A program made the position numbers and the translations under genes. From contig NW_024465369.1 in the NCBI RefSeq assembly GCF_017591425.1, positions 29,493,001 to 29,557,000 on the forward strand: a stretch of DNA of 64,000 nt, read 5' to 3'. A model generated the notes under the pieces. It was not told the origin of the DNA and did not search any database. It saw only the letters and a list, made by a program, of their open reading frames with translations. This document shows, piece by piece, positions 25,401-37,463 of the stretch. Within the stretch, counting starts at the first letter, position 1, and each line of letters opens with the position of its first letter. Source of the DNA: Ochotona curzoniae (lineage: Eukaryota > Chordata > Mammalia > Lagomorpha > Ochotonidae).

Positions 25401-27059
25401 CATTTCCTTATGGCCATTTTATAATCGTTGGCATATATACATATGTTTTGAATGGATACAGTGGAAATTAACTATTAGTAAAACCAGAGCAAGATCTGTT
25501 AATATTTCAACCATGTGAAATATGTTAGTGCATTCTCACAACATGTACCTTGAGATTTTACTGATACTTCCTTACTGTATACATCCAAGAGGTTAGGTTA
25601 GATCCCATTCTCCCTAGGCTTAAGATTGTTATAAGTTTACCTGTTGTACCTGTTTACACAATGATTGAGTGTAATTCTCATGGGGCTATATATTGTACTT
25701 GAAGGAATTGTCTACACAGATTGAAGGGGGAAAATCAAGAGTTTCTTCAGTTATTTAATTCAACTGACTTACCCGACACATTGTGTACAGTTGAGGTCTA
25801 GACCTTACGTGTAGAAAGATGACTATAGCTCTGTGCTTCAGTGGATAATATTCACAGAGTAAAGTTCCATTTTGGTGATTCAAGTATACATTCTACCAGA
25901 AGAATCCATGTTAACTGGTGGAAGTTGTTGGTGGAGGGGCATTGAAATGAGGTAGCAAATTAGAAATCATAGCTATGTGCAATTAAGTGATCACCATAGT
26001 GTTTTTTTAATACAATGCTGAATGATTAATTACATGAAGTGTTCATGAAACTTTGTTTTGGCCATGTATTGTAAAGTTACAGTTTTCTGTGAGTCTAAAT
26101 CTTTAACAGGCAAAGTGGAAGGAGTGGTGCATGAGAGATTGAGCTCATGGAGGAAAAAAGGAAGCAATGACAATCAATGGAAAGAGATAAGCCTCTTAGA
26201 GATAACCTACCGGTTTATTCTTATCTGTGAAAATGTCTGTTCTGTGAAGAAGTTGGGCCTATGTGTGTTGACTGCTATCCTTAACAGTCACACATTAGTG
26301 AGTGCTCAAAAGTGTTTTTCAAATGTTGAGGAATGTTGTAAACTACTTTCATCTTTGTATCATATATCTCTGATTTCTTTGAAAATTTAACAGATGTCCT
26401 CAGATTGCATGTTTGCAATTTAGAGATATTTGACTACTAGCTGCCATTTGATTAAACAGATAATACTGACTCTCCAACAAGTGCCTGGAATGTTTTGGGG
26501 AAGTACTTTAGACATTCCTCAAAACATAATGCTTTAACTTGGAATCATTAACCTTTTGGTATTGTGTGAGTACATTGGCCTAATCCAAATATGCCCTCTG
26601 CTTCCTTCTTAATCCATCCCCATTTTGGTTCCCTCGCCTACATGTTAGTACAGTGGTCCTGTCTTCAGGAAGTCCCCGGAAGCCATTACTTCCCTGTTAA
26701 ACATACTTCAGCTCCCACCATTCCAACATGTCTCCAGAGTCCCCTTCCTGGGCAATTTGCAGAATCCCCATCCCACAGAGCTGTGTGGGCGTGCCTGTGG
26801 GCAGGGCTGTATGTTTGAGTCCTACTCCGCTGCTGTCCACTGTGCCATGCAGTGTAGTTTCTTTATAGAAAATTAAAACAAAAAGAAACAAAAATCAGAA
26901 TAGAATAAGCAACTGTGCTGGCATACTGGTATCATTAATACAGATTTGGCATTAGCCGGGCCCAGAATGTCTGCCAGCTATTCACTGCTTTTCACCCAGC
27001 TTGATTAGGTATAAAGCAATTTAGGCAGTGGGAGAAAAGTTAATTTTGTAGTAAAAATA
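22444..27059. other. AT-rich spacer, no gene seen
   Basis: This 4.6-kb stretch is almost free of recognisable young repeats. It holds a short (CA)n at 23578-23597 and the GT/G tract at 24.6 kb. The open frames of 64-110 codons lack protein-like conservation signs. Confidence 0.55.
24586..24614. repeat. (GT)n followed by a G-run
   Basis: About nine GT units pass directly into a run of about eleven G. Confidence 0.95.
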
Positions 27060-27350
27060 TTCCTATAAATCTAAATGCTTTTGTTGATGAATTATTTTTT
27101 ATTTATTTTTAAATTTGGAAAACATATGTCATGTATTTTATAGATGCAATTCTTAGAATCATACCTCCCTCCCTCAGCCTTTCTCTTTCCTTCCTTTTTT
27201 CCCCTTTAATTTTTGCAATAACATAACTCAAGGTTACTTCGTAATCATAGAATTAATTCTTCTCCAGCATAAAATTCAGTAAATAAAAACAAAAAGACTA
27301 TTGCTCCACAAGAATATAGACCAGAAGTTTCATTTTTAAACATTATTTTA
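27060..27350 (-). mobile_element. Probable old LINE-1 3' region
   Basis: This T-rich and pyrimidine-rich stretch resembles 54650-54830 in word order ('CCTCCCT..CCTTTCTCTTTCC', 'TTTTTGCAATAACAT', 'ATAATCATA', 'TAAAATTCAGT', 'AATATAGACCAGAAG'). The orientation is inferred from that match. Confidence 0.45.
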
Positions 27351-27604
27351 GAAGAAATAATACCAATTTTATTCATACTTGAGGATAATGTAGCAACTAT
27401 GCCCGAGTCTATTCCTCATGAACATATTTTGAAAAATCCTTCATAAAATATTAGGCAATGGAGTATAATAAGAGATAAAGACAAAAATCTCATGAACAAA
27501 TGGGATTTATCCAAAAAAAAATAAAAGATTAAGTTTAGGAAACAAAAATATCTTTTTAGAATTAATTATGTTCATAGAATAAAGGAAGAAAAAGCTAATG
27601 ATGG

Positions 27605-28035
27605 TAGTGGGTATATATTTCCTGGTTGGGATGCTGGGAGGGATAACTGTGTCTCATGTTAGAATTCTTGGGATTAATTCCCAGCTCTAGCTTCTCATTT
27701 TAATATTCCGTGTCTTGACCTTGGAGGACGAAGGAGGGCAGCAGGACGACTTAAGGAATTTGCTTTTTGCCAGTCACATGGGACATAAGGGTTGCATCTT
27801 CAGCTCCTGCCACTCACATATGTTGTCAGGGTTGCATTCTCAGCTACTGGCTCAGAACGTGCCTCATTCTGACTGTTGTCAGCATTTGGAGATTGCTCTA
27901 GCAGATGGAAACAATTTCTCTCTCTTTCTCCATCTTTTTTCTTTATCTTCTTCTCTCCTTTTCTTCCTCTTTCTCCCTCTTCATTTTCCTGTCTCTGTTC
28001 CCCTATGACCTCCTTAGCCTCTCTCTCACAGTTAA
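27605..28035 (+). mobile_element. CSINE, old, with expanded pyrimidine tract
   Basis: A diverged body with 'CACATGGGACATAAGGGTTGC' and 'GCTCTAGCAGATGGAAACAA' leads into about 90 bases of C/T-rich simple sequence. It is inserted in the plus-strand L1 fragment, which resumes at about 28036. Confidence 0.6.
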
Positions 28036-28399
28036 ATGCAGAAAACATTTGACCAACATACAAGATACCCATTTATGATTTTAAAAAATGACCCAACATC
28101 TGAAAATGAGATTAGAACATCCTCAATATTATACTAAATTATAAAACATTAGATGATTCTCCTGAATAAAACAGTGAGTGCATTTGACTACTACTACCTT
28201 TTCTTGATGTTTCTAGCTAACAATAGAAACAAGAAAAGGTCTAGAGACTTGAAGTCATGACAAGATTAAAAGTAGTATAAAATTGAGACATGTTTTTAAC
28301 AAGATTGTCTTTGAAAATCAATTATATTATTGTATGAGATGTAGCAGGAAATGAAATTTTATATATATTTCATAATAAATCAAGATATGAGCTGATAGT

Positions 28400-28691
28400 T
28401 TTTGTATCGTTTTCATTCTGACAAGGCATTCCGTATCAGATTGGTTTGAGTCCCAGCTATTGTTCTTCCAACCCAGGGTCCTAATTTGCCCCAGAAGGTA
28501 GCAGAAGATTGACCAAGTAGTTGAGTTCTTGCTACCTGGGTTGAGTTCACGGCCCCTGACTTTGGCCTGACATTGACAAGGATGTTGTAGCCATAGTGGG
28601 AGTGGATGGAAAATTGATTCTCTCTGTCTCTGCTTCTATGTGTGTTTATTGATGCTTATCTCTGTCACTTGTCCTTTCAAATATAAAATTG
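28400..28691 (+). mobile_element. CSINE, old
   Basis: 'GGCATTCCGTATCAGATTGG', 'GGTTTGAGTCCCAGCTATTG', 'GTGGATGGAAAATTGATTCTC' and a CTCTCTGTCTCTGCTTCTATG end are present. It is inserted in the same L1 fragment. Confidence 0.65.
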
Positions 28692-29370
28692 AAAAACAAA
28701 TCTATGAAAAGACAGTATTGAGGCAACAGTGTATACAAAGCCAATGAAAGTTGTGAATATCTTATCAAATAAAAGCTGAAGAACATTTTGGAATACAATG
28801 TAGTTGTAACAAACATGAAATACCTCATTCCCATCAAATGAAAGATTCAATCTTACTCAATTCTCATTTTTTTCCTGAAATTTATCTACAGGTTGAACAC
28901 ATACACAACCATAATCTGAGAAGACTTATTTGTAGAAATATGAATTAGTCTAGAATGTATGTAGAAATTAAAGTGACTTAAATGATGAAATAGTTTCAGA
29001 AAGTTGTAGTACCTGATTTCAAGGTTTATTCTAATGGTATAATAATAAAAGCAGATATAATATATAAATGAAACTTCAGAAATAAAACAATAGGTATATA
29101 GCCAATTAGTTTTTTAATATGGTGCCAGGAGATTCCACTGAGAAAGTAATATGTTTTCAGGAAATGATTCTTAAGCAATGGGAAGAGTTCATTAGGAAAA
29201 ATGAACCTCAATACTGCCACATATCATGTAAAATCTAATTCAACATGGACCATAAACCTGAAATTAAAAGCTGACTCTATGATACTACTAGGAGCAAACA
29301 GAAAATTGTACTTAAAGTCTTTGAGTAGGCAGAACATATAAGTAAAAAACTACATAAGACACCTTTTTTT

Positions 29371-32300
29371 TAAATTTTATTTTTTATGTTTTCGTAGTTG
29401 ATCAGGGTGGGAAGGGTGCAGGATCAGTGGAACATGGGCAAGACCACTGTTTCCACATTTTATTTTTCTTCTTATATCTGAGAAGAAGAAAAGATACACT
29501 AGGAGAGACCACACCCAGCCTTCCCATTACCGGATGTCATCCCAGGGTCCTCATTGTGGAGCACGTTCTGAGGGTTCTGCTCAGGTGGTTTCATTGTGTC
29601 TGAGATGCTGTTGATATTGCTGCTCCAAGGATGAGGGAAACCTTGCAGGGTCATTGGCAATCATCCTTCAACTCATAGTCTCCATTGGCCCAGAAATTTG
29701 CTGTCATGTTTCACTGGGGTAGTTGATCAGTTTGCTCTGGCCTTGTTCCTCTGCAAACCATTAGGTCTGTGGCAAAGCCCAACCCTGCCCAACCCTGTTT
29801 GACCCTCATGTACACCATGGGAGCAGTAGCCCAGTCAGTGACCTCTCAATAACCACCACTGGACTGGCTCCTCAGATCTGGTTCCTATGAAGCCAGCATG
29901 TGCAGTGGACGCTTGGTCCCATCTGCCTCACATCCCATTTAGCTCTTGTACATAGCATTGGGCATTGGAGCCTAGGTTAACCCAATCGACTCCACCCTCC
30001 AGCACTCACTCATGCCAGTGAGTGCCAGTGCTTGTCCAGCCAGGCCTATCCCCAGTCCTGAGTTCTCATGCTCACCAATGGGAGTTGCAGCTCATCAGAG
30101 GGGAACCCATAACCTGCCTACAGGAACCATTCTCTGCCTCCTATATAGCACTCTCCCGGTGGTTCTGATGTCTAGCTTGATGGGAGTTGCTCCCAATCTC
30201 AGCATTTGCCAGCTAATGTTGTAGCAAAACCCAACCTGCCTGCCCTTACTCTGGCAGATGCCTATACCAGTGGGTACAGATGGTAAGTCCAGCCTGGCTC
30301 TCCCCCCAACTCAGTTCACATGTAGGCCAACATGTGTTGTAGCCATGCCCAGCCTGGTCTGCTCCAGGTTTCAGCTCATACACAGCATGAGCAGTGAATT
30401 TTCTACTACTCTCCCACTGGCCTTGCACACCTTCCCCCTTAATCTCAAATGTACTGACGGGTGCTATGATCTAGTCTGTTGCGGTCCATCTTACCTTGGC
30501 ATTTGGCAGCAGGTAGGTGATTTAGCCTGGCCTGGCCTGGTCTGCCCCCGATCCAGCTCATGCTGGAAGGTGATGCTGTTCAACCTGGCACACTTAACCC
30601 TAAGTCCTGACTCCAATGTGAATTGTCTGGTGATGTAGTCAGACTCAGCCTGTCCTGTACCCCATGCTGGTTGTCACATCTGCCAGTGGGTGTTATGAAC
30701 TGGGCCAGTCTGGTCCACCTGCATACCTGAGCAATATGTGTTGGTTACCTGTAAGCAGATTTGCTCTGGGATGCTCCTTTTCTTAGTTCTTGAGATCCCC
30801 TGAAGGGACTGTGCCCTTACAGAATAGTTCCTGAAACTCCTCTATCAGGTCTTCTTTCAGTAGCAAATTTCATGCAAACTAGTGGGTTCATGGCCTGGGC
30901 TGATTTAGTCCACCTCCTGTTCTGGTAAGAACAGTAGCCTTGCCCAGTTGCACTATGCTCATTCTGTTTCTTACTGTACGGTGTTATAGCCCACACACAC
31001 CTCTTCCTTGCCTTGATGTAGCTCTCATGTGGTGCATTGGGATCCAAAATGTAGTACAGACCATTTTATAACCACTCTGGCTCTTATCAGAACTAGTGGA
31101 TGCTGGAGTCTTGCACACCCCAGTCCACACCCATGCCAAAGGATGCTGCAGTCATCTTGACCTCCGACCACCAACCCCAGTCCAGCCTAGCCAAGGCATC
31201 CCATTAGCTCCCTAACCAAACGCATTCCCAACCCCATATCTTGCATATGCCAGTGTTTGCTCGGACCAAGTTCTGCATAGCTCATTCCCTGTCTTGACCT
31301 TTGCCATCTGATGCTGCAGCCTGGCCCGACCCAGCCAACTCTCATTCCCAACTTTCGGTGGCAAGTGCTACAGCCTGGCCCTGCTCAGTCTGCTCACATT
31401 CCTGACTCATGCTAACCTATCCCAGCATGCTGTGCATTGCATCCTGGCTCCTGCACTTGGCAGTGAGCTAAGGTTGGCCTTGTCGCTGCCCAGTCCACTT
31501 CTTTTAAAACCAGGCTACAGACTTCCCTATTGGTGGAGCTACCCTGCCTAGTCTGACCAATACCCAGGCCTGAATCACATGCTCATCACTGGGAGCTGTG
31601 ACCCATCAGGGGATTTTCCCAAGTTCCCCCGCCAGATCCTAACCCAGACCCAGATTTTGCAGGTGCTGGGCATGCTAGGCCTTACTGGTCACAGACTATC
31701 CCCTCTGTCCTGGGCTATCTATGAGTGGTATATATTGTGGCTTGGCCCTCCCCACGCTATATTCTTGGATTTGCTTGCAGGTCTTGCAGCCTGTGCCAAC
31801 CCAACCTGTACCCAACCCCAGCACCCCAGTGTTGGAAGGTTACATGGCCATGCCTAGTTCAGCCTTTCACCTCCCTGCTGCTAAGAAACCAGCTGAAATT
31901 GCATATTACGGGGCCTATACATTACCCACAGAATCAACCCCCCAGACTCAGTTCTCTTGCATCTCTAGTGCTATGCCCTAGACTAACATTTCTCATCCCT
32001 GTTCTGACTCATTGGTGGGTATTATGATCTAACCCTGTCAGATATGCCCCAGCCAAAGCTTTAGTGTATACCAGTGAATGGTATTGGTCATTCGTTAACT
32101 ACCCCAGCTGTGATCTCCCACAAGGGCTGGTGCTTTGGTCTGAACCTTAAAGGTCCTTGCGCTCCCCCATTCAAAATCACACCACTGGGTGGGATGAGGG
32201 CTTGGCCTGGTGTCTCTGGTTGCCAGGCTACCTGACCCATGTACCACTGGGCAGGCTGAGTTCTCTGGCTGAGCACCTGGCAGGCTGATGGGCCTGTGAA

Positions 32301-32820
32301 GTGGGTCTGACTGCTCCACTGCTTGCCTGTGGGCTTGAGCTGGGGGCAGGACTGGGAAGGGGTGGAGCTTGAACCTGGGGAAGTAGTCTTCCAGCCTCCG
32401 CAAGTCCAGGTTCCTGGGAATCACCAGAAATTCACTAACGCTGGTGTTATTTATGGGTGTCCCTAAGCAGCTATTTCATATCATAAAAACCCCAGAGCTC
32501 ACCGCTGGGCAGCGGGAACTGTGGCTGAGGCCCCGGCGGGGCTCCCCCGACAAGTGCCACCTTGGGGGGGGGGGTTAAGCCTGCTCCCTGTCCTGAGACT
32601 GGGACCCACCCTCCCCCCCCCCCCGTCCTGCTTTTGGCTGGCGGGGGGCGGGGGCAGGGCAGAGCTAGGAATTTACCCCCAGCTCCTAGCCATCTCCCGC
32701 GGGTACTCACCCATGAGAGAGGCTCCTGGGCCAGGAGAAGGCCGGGGCCTCTGTCCCAGCCTTGCAGCGGGGACTGTGGCCGAGGCCCCAGCAGGGTGGC
32801 TCAACAATTTTTAAAAGTAA
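29371..32820 (-). repeat. Long unclassified repeat, copy C (most complete, about 3.45 kb)
   Basis: Read on the minus strand, the element starts in a GC-rich, homopolymer-rich block (32820-32470). It continues through about 2.9 kb of degenerate, repetitive sequence built from variants of 'GCCAGGCCAGGC', 'CAGCATGAGC' and 'TGGGACTGG', and ends in AATAAA followed by an A-run (T-run at 29366-29373 on the plus strand). It carries no L1 ORF, reverse transcriptase or LTR that I can recognise. Blocks collinear with copies A and B include 30500-31090 and 31440-31720. The A-tail suggests L1-mediated mobilisation of a non-autonomous element. It interrupts a plus-strand L1 fragment at 29370. I did not find a target-site duplication at the right edge, so that boundary may be off. 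Confidence 0.6.
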
Positions 32821-34209
32821 TTTTATGAGTATGCAGGTGTTATATGTATTAGTGAGCTGCCGGTGATTCTGCCTGCGGAGACTTTAGCACTTGTGAGTCA
32901 GGTATTTCATGATGCTTTGCAGTATCAACGTTCAGTCTGTTGATTGCTAATATATCTTCTCCTGTGCTTTATGTTTTACAAATAAGGCCTTCATCTTATT
33001 ATTTATGTCTCTATCATGTATTATGAAATACAATGTGACAATACTGTACTACTGTTTTAAGTAGATGTCATGCATTTGAAATTCAAAGTATTTGTGTGTA
33101 CATATACATGTAAGTAGATATATGTAGCTACAGTCACCAGAAATAGCATAGATAATTGTGAAGAGCACCAGCTTTGTACATTTTTTTTTAAGATTTGTTC
33201 ATCTTTATTGGAAAGGCAGATCAACAGACAGAAGAGGAGACAGAGACAAACATTTCCCATCCAGTGGTTCAGTCCGCAGTTGGCCTCAATGTCTGGAAAT
33301 GAGCCAATCTGAAGCCTTGTGGCACTAACTTCTTCATGGTCTTTTGCATTGGTTCAGGGTCCCAAGATTTGGGCCATCCTCTGCTGCTTTCCTAGGCCAC
33401 AAGCAGGGAAGTAGATAGGAATAGGAGCAGTTGGGACATGAACCGGCATCTGTACAAGATCCTTGTGTTTGCAAAGCTAGGATTTAACCATGCGCCAATC
33501 TCAAGAGCACTAGCTTCTTTGACGACCAGTTGTTTCACTGGAGAAAACCTTTTCCTTTAATTTGCAAATGGTAGAAATAAAAGTGGATCCCTTTAATGAA
33601 AGTCATCTAATGTAGCTTAGATGGGACCATGGTTTTGGAATGGTTTGGAATCTACAAAGATGCCACTATGTCAGCTTTTAGTGTAGTAGAAGGCATCCTT
33701 CCTCACAGGATAGGTGACTTGGGGGGCAGATATATTTCACTGAGCGGCACTCTGCTCTTTACCTTGATGAAATGAACCTTGGGTGGGGGACATTGTGTGC
33801 TGTCTAAAGATCCAATGATCTTATGAGAAGTTTAGAGAGCTTATTTGTAGAAACTGTCTCCCAACCGGCATCCACTCATTCCATTATACACATTTCCAGT
33901 AGTCCTTGAATTACTTGGCAAAAAGACTCAGAAAGCCTCACAATTAACAGCATCTGGTTTCTCCCCCGTTGCTGGTCCCCAGTGTCTGTCAGTAGGCTGC
34001 TTCAGAGTATGAGCCACATTGTGCCATCCTCTCTCTGTAGCAGTACTCTGCTGGGGCCAGTCCCAGAGAGGGCTGCCCTGTGTAGTGCCACACCCCTGTT
34101 CCTCGTGCTACTCACCTCTGGTCCCACCTTTCTCTCATCTAAGCTACTATCCATACTGCTGCTTAAATAATGATTTGTTGTAATAGTAACTCTCATTCAG
34201 GTATAAATT
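32821..34209. other. Spacer around one CSINE, no gene seen
   Basis: Outside the CSINE at 33.18-33.50 kb I recognise nothing. The expected continuation of the L1 fragment cut at 29370 was not found just right of 32820. Confidence 0.5.
33181..33502 (-). mobile_element. CSINE with target-site duplication
   Basis: A T-run (A-tail) at 33181-33189 is followed by consensus blocks in complement. Flanking direct repeats are 'AAGAGCACCAGCTT' (33161-33174) and 'AAGAGCACTAGCTT' (33503-33516), one mismatch in 14, which defines both ends. Confidence 0.9.
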
Positions 34210-34542
34210 TCTTTTTTTTTCAAAGATTTTTTTTTTATTACAAAGTCAGATATATAGAGAGGAGGAGAGACAGAGAGGAAGATCTTCTGTCCAATGGTTG
34301 ACTCCCCAAGCAGCTGCAATGGCTGGAGCTGTGCAGACTCTGAGCCAGGTGGCAGGAGTTCTTCCAGGTCTCCCACGCGGGTGCAGCGTCCCAAGGCTTT
34401 GGGCCGTCCTCGACTGCTTTCCCAGGCCACAAGCAGGGAGCTGGATGGGAAGTGGAGCTGCTGGGATTAGAACTGGCGCCCATATGGGATCCCAGGCACG
34501 TTTAAGGCGAGGACCTTAGCCTCTAGGCCACCTTGCCAGGTC
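34210..34542 (-). mobile_element. CSINE, near full length
   Basis: A split T-run (34212-34237) is followed by 'GGAAGATCTTCTGTCCAATG', 'CCAGGTCTCCCACGCGGGTG', 'GCCCATATGGGATCCC' and the complement of the tRNA-like head. It is closely similar to the consensus. Confidence 0.92.
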
Positions 34543-34673
34543 CAATTTTAATAATTTCTGTAGCCTGTAAACCCAGTCTTCTTGTTGCAACAGTTTTTAA
34601 GATGAAGTTAGTCTCTGTTATCTTCTCTTTTATCGTCAACACCACTATAGTAATGACTAGAAAGTGAACTCTA

Positions 34674-34976
34674 GGTCCTGCTCCTATAGCCTATTGGCTA
34701 AATCCTCGCCTTGCATGCGCCTTGATCCCCTATGGGTGCCACTTAGTGGCCTGATTACTCCACCTCCTATGCTGCACCTTGCTTGTTACCTGTTGCAGCA
34801 GTAGAGGACTACTCAAAACCTGGGGACACTACACCTGCAGGAAGCTGCTGGTTAATACCCTTGGATCAGCTCAGCTCCAGCTCCTAGAGGCCACTTGGGA
34901 GAGTGAACCCGAACATAGAGTATCTTTCTTTTTGTCTCTCCTTCTCTCTGTAAATATGCCTTACAATATAAATAAT
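34674..34976 (+). mobile_element. CSINE, moderately old
   Basis: 'TATTGGCTAAATCCTCGCCT', 'TGATCCCCTATGGGTGCC', 'GGCCACTTGGGAGAGTGAAC' and 'CTTCTCTCTGTAAATATGCC' are in order. It has several small internal changes. Confidence 0.85.
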
Positions 34977-35249
34977 GCATACATTTTGGGAAAAAAAAGT
35001 GAACTGAAATTTGGTACCCCTGAGACCCAGGAATCAGTGCTTTTAATTGTTACTTTTTGGAAGGTACGCCTCTTTTCCATTTGGAACTTTTTTTTTTTTT
35101 TTTTTTTAGAATTCTGCCCAAATTCTACCTTCCATGTGAATTTTGCAAATCTGTGATCCAGGTGGAACTAAAAACTTTCTGATAGCACACAAAAATATCT
35201 GTGTTGAAATTTTGCCAGCTTATTTATAATTATTTATTTACCACCGATA

Positions 35250-35455
35250 CTATGCCAATCCGAAGCCAGGAGCCTCTTCTGGGTCTCCCACACGGGTGCA
35301 GGGTCCCAAAGCCTTAGGCCGTCCTCGACTGCTTTCCCGGGCCACAAGCAGGGAGCTGGAAGGGAAGCGGGGCTGCCGGGATTAGAACCAGCGCCCATAT
35401 GGGATCCCGGGCATGCAAGGCAAGGACCTTAACCACTGTGCCACCGTGCCGGGCC
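35250..35455 (-). mobile_element. CSINE, young but missing its 3' part
   Basis: The complement keeps the head and middle ('GCGCCCATATGGGATCCC', 'GCCACCGTGCCGGGCCC') with very few changes, but stops at 'CCAATCCGAAGCCAGGAG'. The pyrimidine region and A-tail are absent and AT-rich sequence ('TTATTTATTTACCACC') adjoins. Confidence 0.9.
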
Positions 35456-36267
35456 CTCCCATGGGTTTTTATTCATTACTATCCTGTGTTTGTGTGTTCA
35501 ATACTAACAGTGCCTGTTTTTTTGGAGGTGCTCACTTAATATTTATGGAGTTTATTTGAAGCTTCTCAGTGGCCTGGAAATTCAAGACCGGGGTGTAATG
35601 TGTGGGTATTAATAGTAGTAACAGTAGCTAGTATTCATTAACAGTTCAGCATGTCATTGAGTTGAGTGACAGAGTAGTAAAACAGACTTGTAAAGACAAA
35701 ACTGCTAGGAAATAACAAAATTGGTATTGTGCTTGAGAAAGTGTGGCTTTCGAAATACTGATGTATTTCTTCCTAAAATACAGTTGCTTTGGTGGACACA
35801 CCACTACCACAGGAAAACCACCCATTGGTTACCATAGATTTCCACTCTTTAATCTGTTTTCAGGCTTTTTGGAGGATGTCAAAAAATCCCGATCTGTCTT
35901 TGGGATTTTCCATCCTGTAAACACAGTGATGACTGGAAGGAGGACTGTCCATAAATTTTCATCTTACATTCCTGAGAAATGTGTTCTCAGTAGTGCAAAT
36001 ACAGTCTAGTTTCCCTTCTTTGTCTTGCAAGGTAGAGCTGTGAAGTCAATACAGACTGGAGACTTCTAGTTGTTGTTGCTAATTGACAAAGACTAGAATT
36101 GAAATAGATGCCCAGTGGGAATTCCAGTTATCTTCTCAGCAGGAATGTACCACTACCATTCCTAATAGATGCTGATTAATGTTTGCTATATATTGAGAGC
36201 ATGCTGGGTGCCTGAGTAGGCCATTTTTTGGTAAGATTGAACTTCTCACTCCAGATAAAAAAATTCT

Positions 36268-36545
36268 AGGCACTTGGCATGGTGACTCATCAGCTAAATC
36301 TTTACCTTACTAGTGCCATGATCCTATATGGGCACAGGTTAATGTCACAACTGCTCCACTTCCAGTCCAGCTCCCTGCTTGTGGCCTGGAAAAGCAATAG
36401 AGTATAGCCCAAAGTCTTCCAACTAGGAAACCAAGATGAAGCTCCTGGCTTCAGATCGGCTCAGTTACTGCCTGTGTGGCCATTTGGGGAGTGAACCAGT
36501 GGATGTAAGATATGTCTGTCTCTCCTTCTCTCTGTAAATCTACAT
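36268..36545 (+). mobile_element. CSINE
   Basis: 'GGCACTTGGCATGGTGACTC', 'GATCCTATATGGGCACAGG', 'TTGGGGAGTGAACCAGTGGA' and 'CTCCTTCTCTCTGTAAATCT' are in order. The A-rich tail is nearly gone. Confidence 0.88.
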
Positions 36546-37140
36546 TAGGATAAATGAAATTCTCCTTCCCATATGTATATTTGATTGAATTAAAAAGAAT
36601 GGTGCTATTGCTTTTTTGCTGGGAAACCTAATAGTAAAACAGGCCATGAATATCCTCCTTGGTCACCTGAGAACTCCAAAGAGCACACCTGAACTAGTGG
36701 CAAGTATTCTAACCATTTCATTTTGCAGGTAGGTCAATTGAGGCCAGTTATGGGAAGGTAGGTAGCTTAGAACAATTGAGTCCTCCAGTATAATGTACTT
36801 TCCATTATTATACTTATTTATATCTGGCAAGAGAGGTTGTTAAATGATCTAAGGAGCCCCTTTGTCTTTTTCAGCTTTTTAATGAATTCCATGCCATTCA
36901 TAAACTCAGATTTATGATTACTAAAACAAATGGAAAATAAATATAAAATTAAAGTGATTTTATTATCCAGTTAAAATCACTACTTGATTTTGCCATTTGG
37001 CAAAAAGTAATAAAATTAGAATTATTTTAATCAAGTTGAGTAATATAATGAAGCTTCAAAATTTGTACAATTGAATCTGAATACAGCCCTGTAGAGCTGA
37101 TGTATTATTTTAGCATGTGAAATCTCACAAGAGTTTCTTT

Positions 37141-37463
37141 GGGCCCAGTGCGATAGCTTAGTGGCTGAAGTTCTCCCCATGCACGCCAGGATCCTATATG
37201 GGCACTGGTTCTAATCCTGCCAGCTCTGCTTCCCATCCAGCTCCCTGTTTGTGGCCTGGGAAATCAGTTGAGAACAGCCCAAAGGTGTGGGACCCTGCTC
37301 CCATGTGGGAGACCCAGAAGAAGCTCTGGGTGCCTGGCTTTGGATTGGCTTAGTTCTAGCCTTTGTGGCTGCTTGGGGAGTGAATTATCAGATGAAGATC
37401 TTCCTGTCTCTTTTCCTCTCAGTTTGACTTTGCAATAGAAATAAATAATAAATCTTTGAAAAA
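37141..37463 (+). mobile_element. CSINE with target-site duplication
   Basis: The head 'GGGCCCAGTGCGATAGCTTA', the full body and an AAATAATAAATCTTTGAAAA tail are present. The 9-base direct repeat AGTTTCTTT flanks it (37132-37140 and about 37465-37473). Confidence 0.9.

Larger units (their letters stand above)
27356..29370 (+). mobile_element. Decayed LINE-1 ORF2 fragment, interrupted by two SINEs
   Basis: Three collinear pieces (27356-27600, 28036-28395, 28692-29370) read in order through the reverse-transcriptase part of ORF2: 'GGGATTTATCC', 'GCAGAAAACATTTGAC' (the motif A region), 'ACAAGAAAAGG', then the region past the catalytic box. Stops and indels are frequent, so it is old. Two CSINEs split it and repeat copy C cuts it at 29370. 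Confidence 0.75.

Noticed and set aside
32471..32828. Overlapping proline/glycine-rich frames in the GC-rich block
   Set aside because: Long frames are expected by chance in GC-rich sequence, and homopolymers make the translations low-complexity.
35743..36009. 88-codon frame as a host exon
   Set aside because: I see no convincing splice signals or recognisable domain. Composition is ordinary for chance frames.
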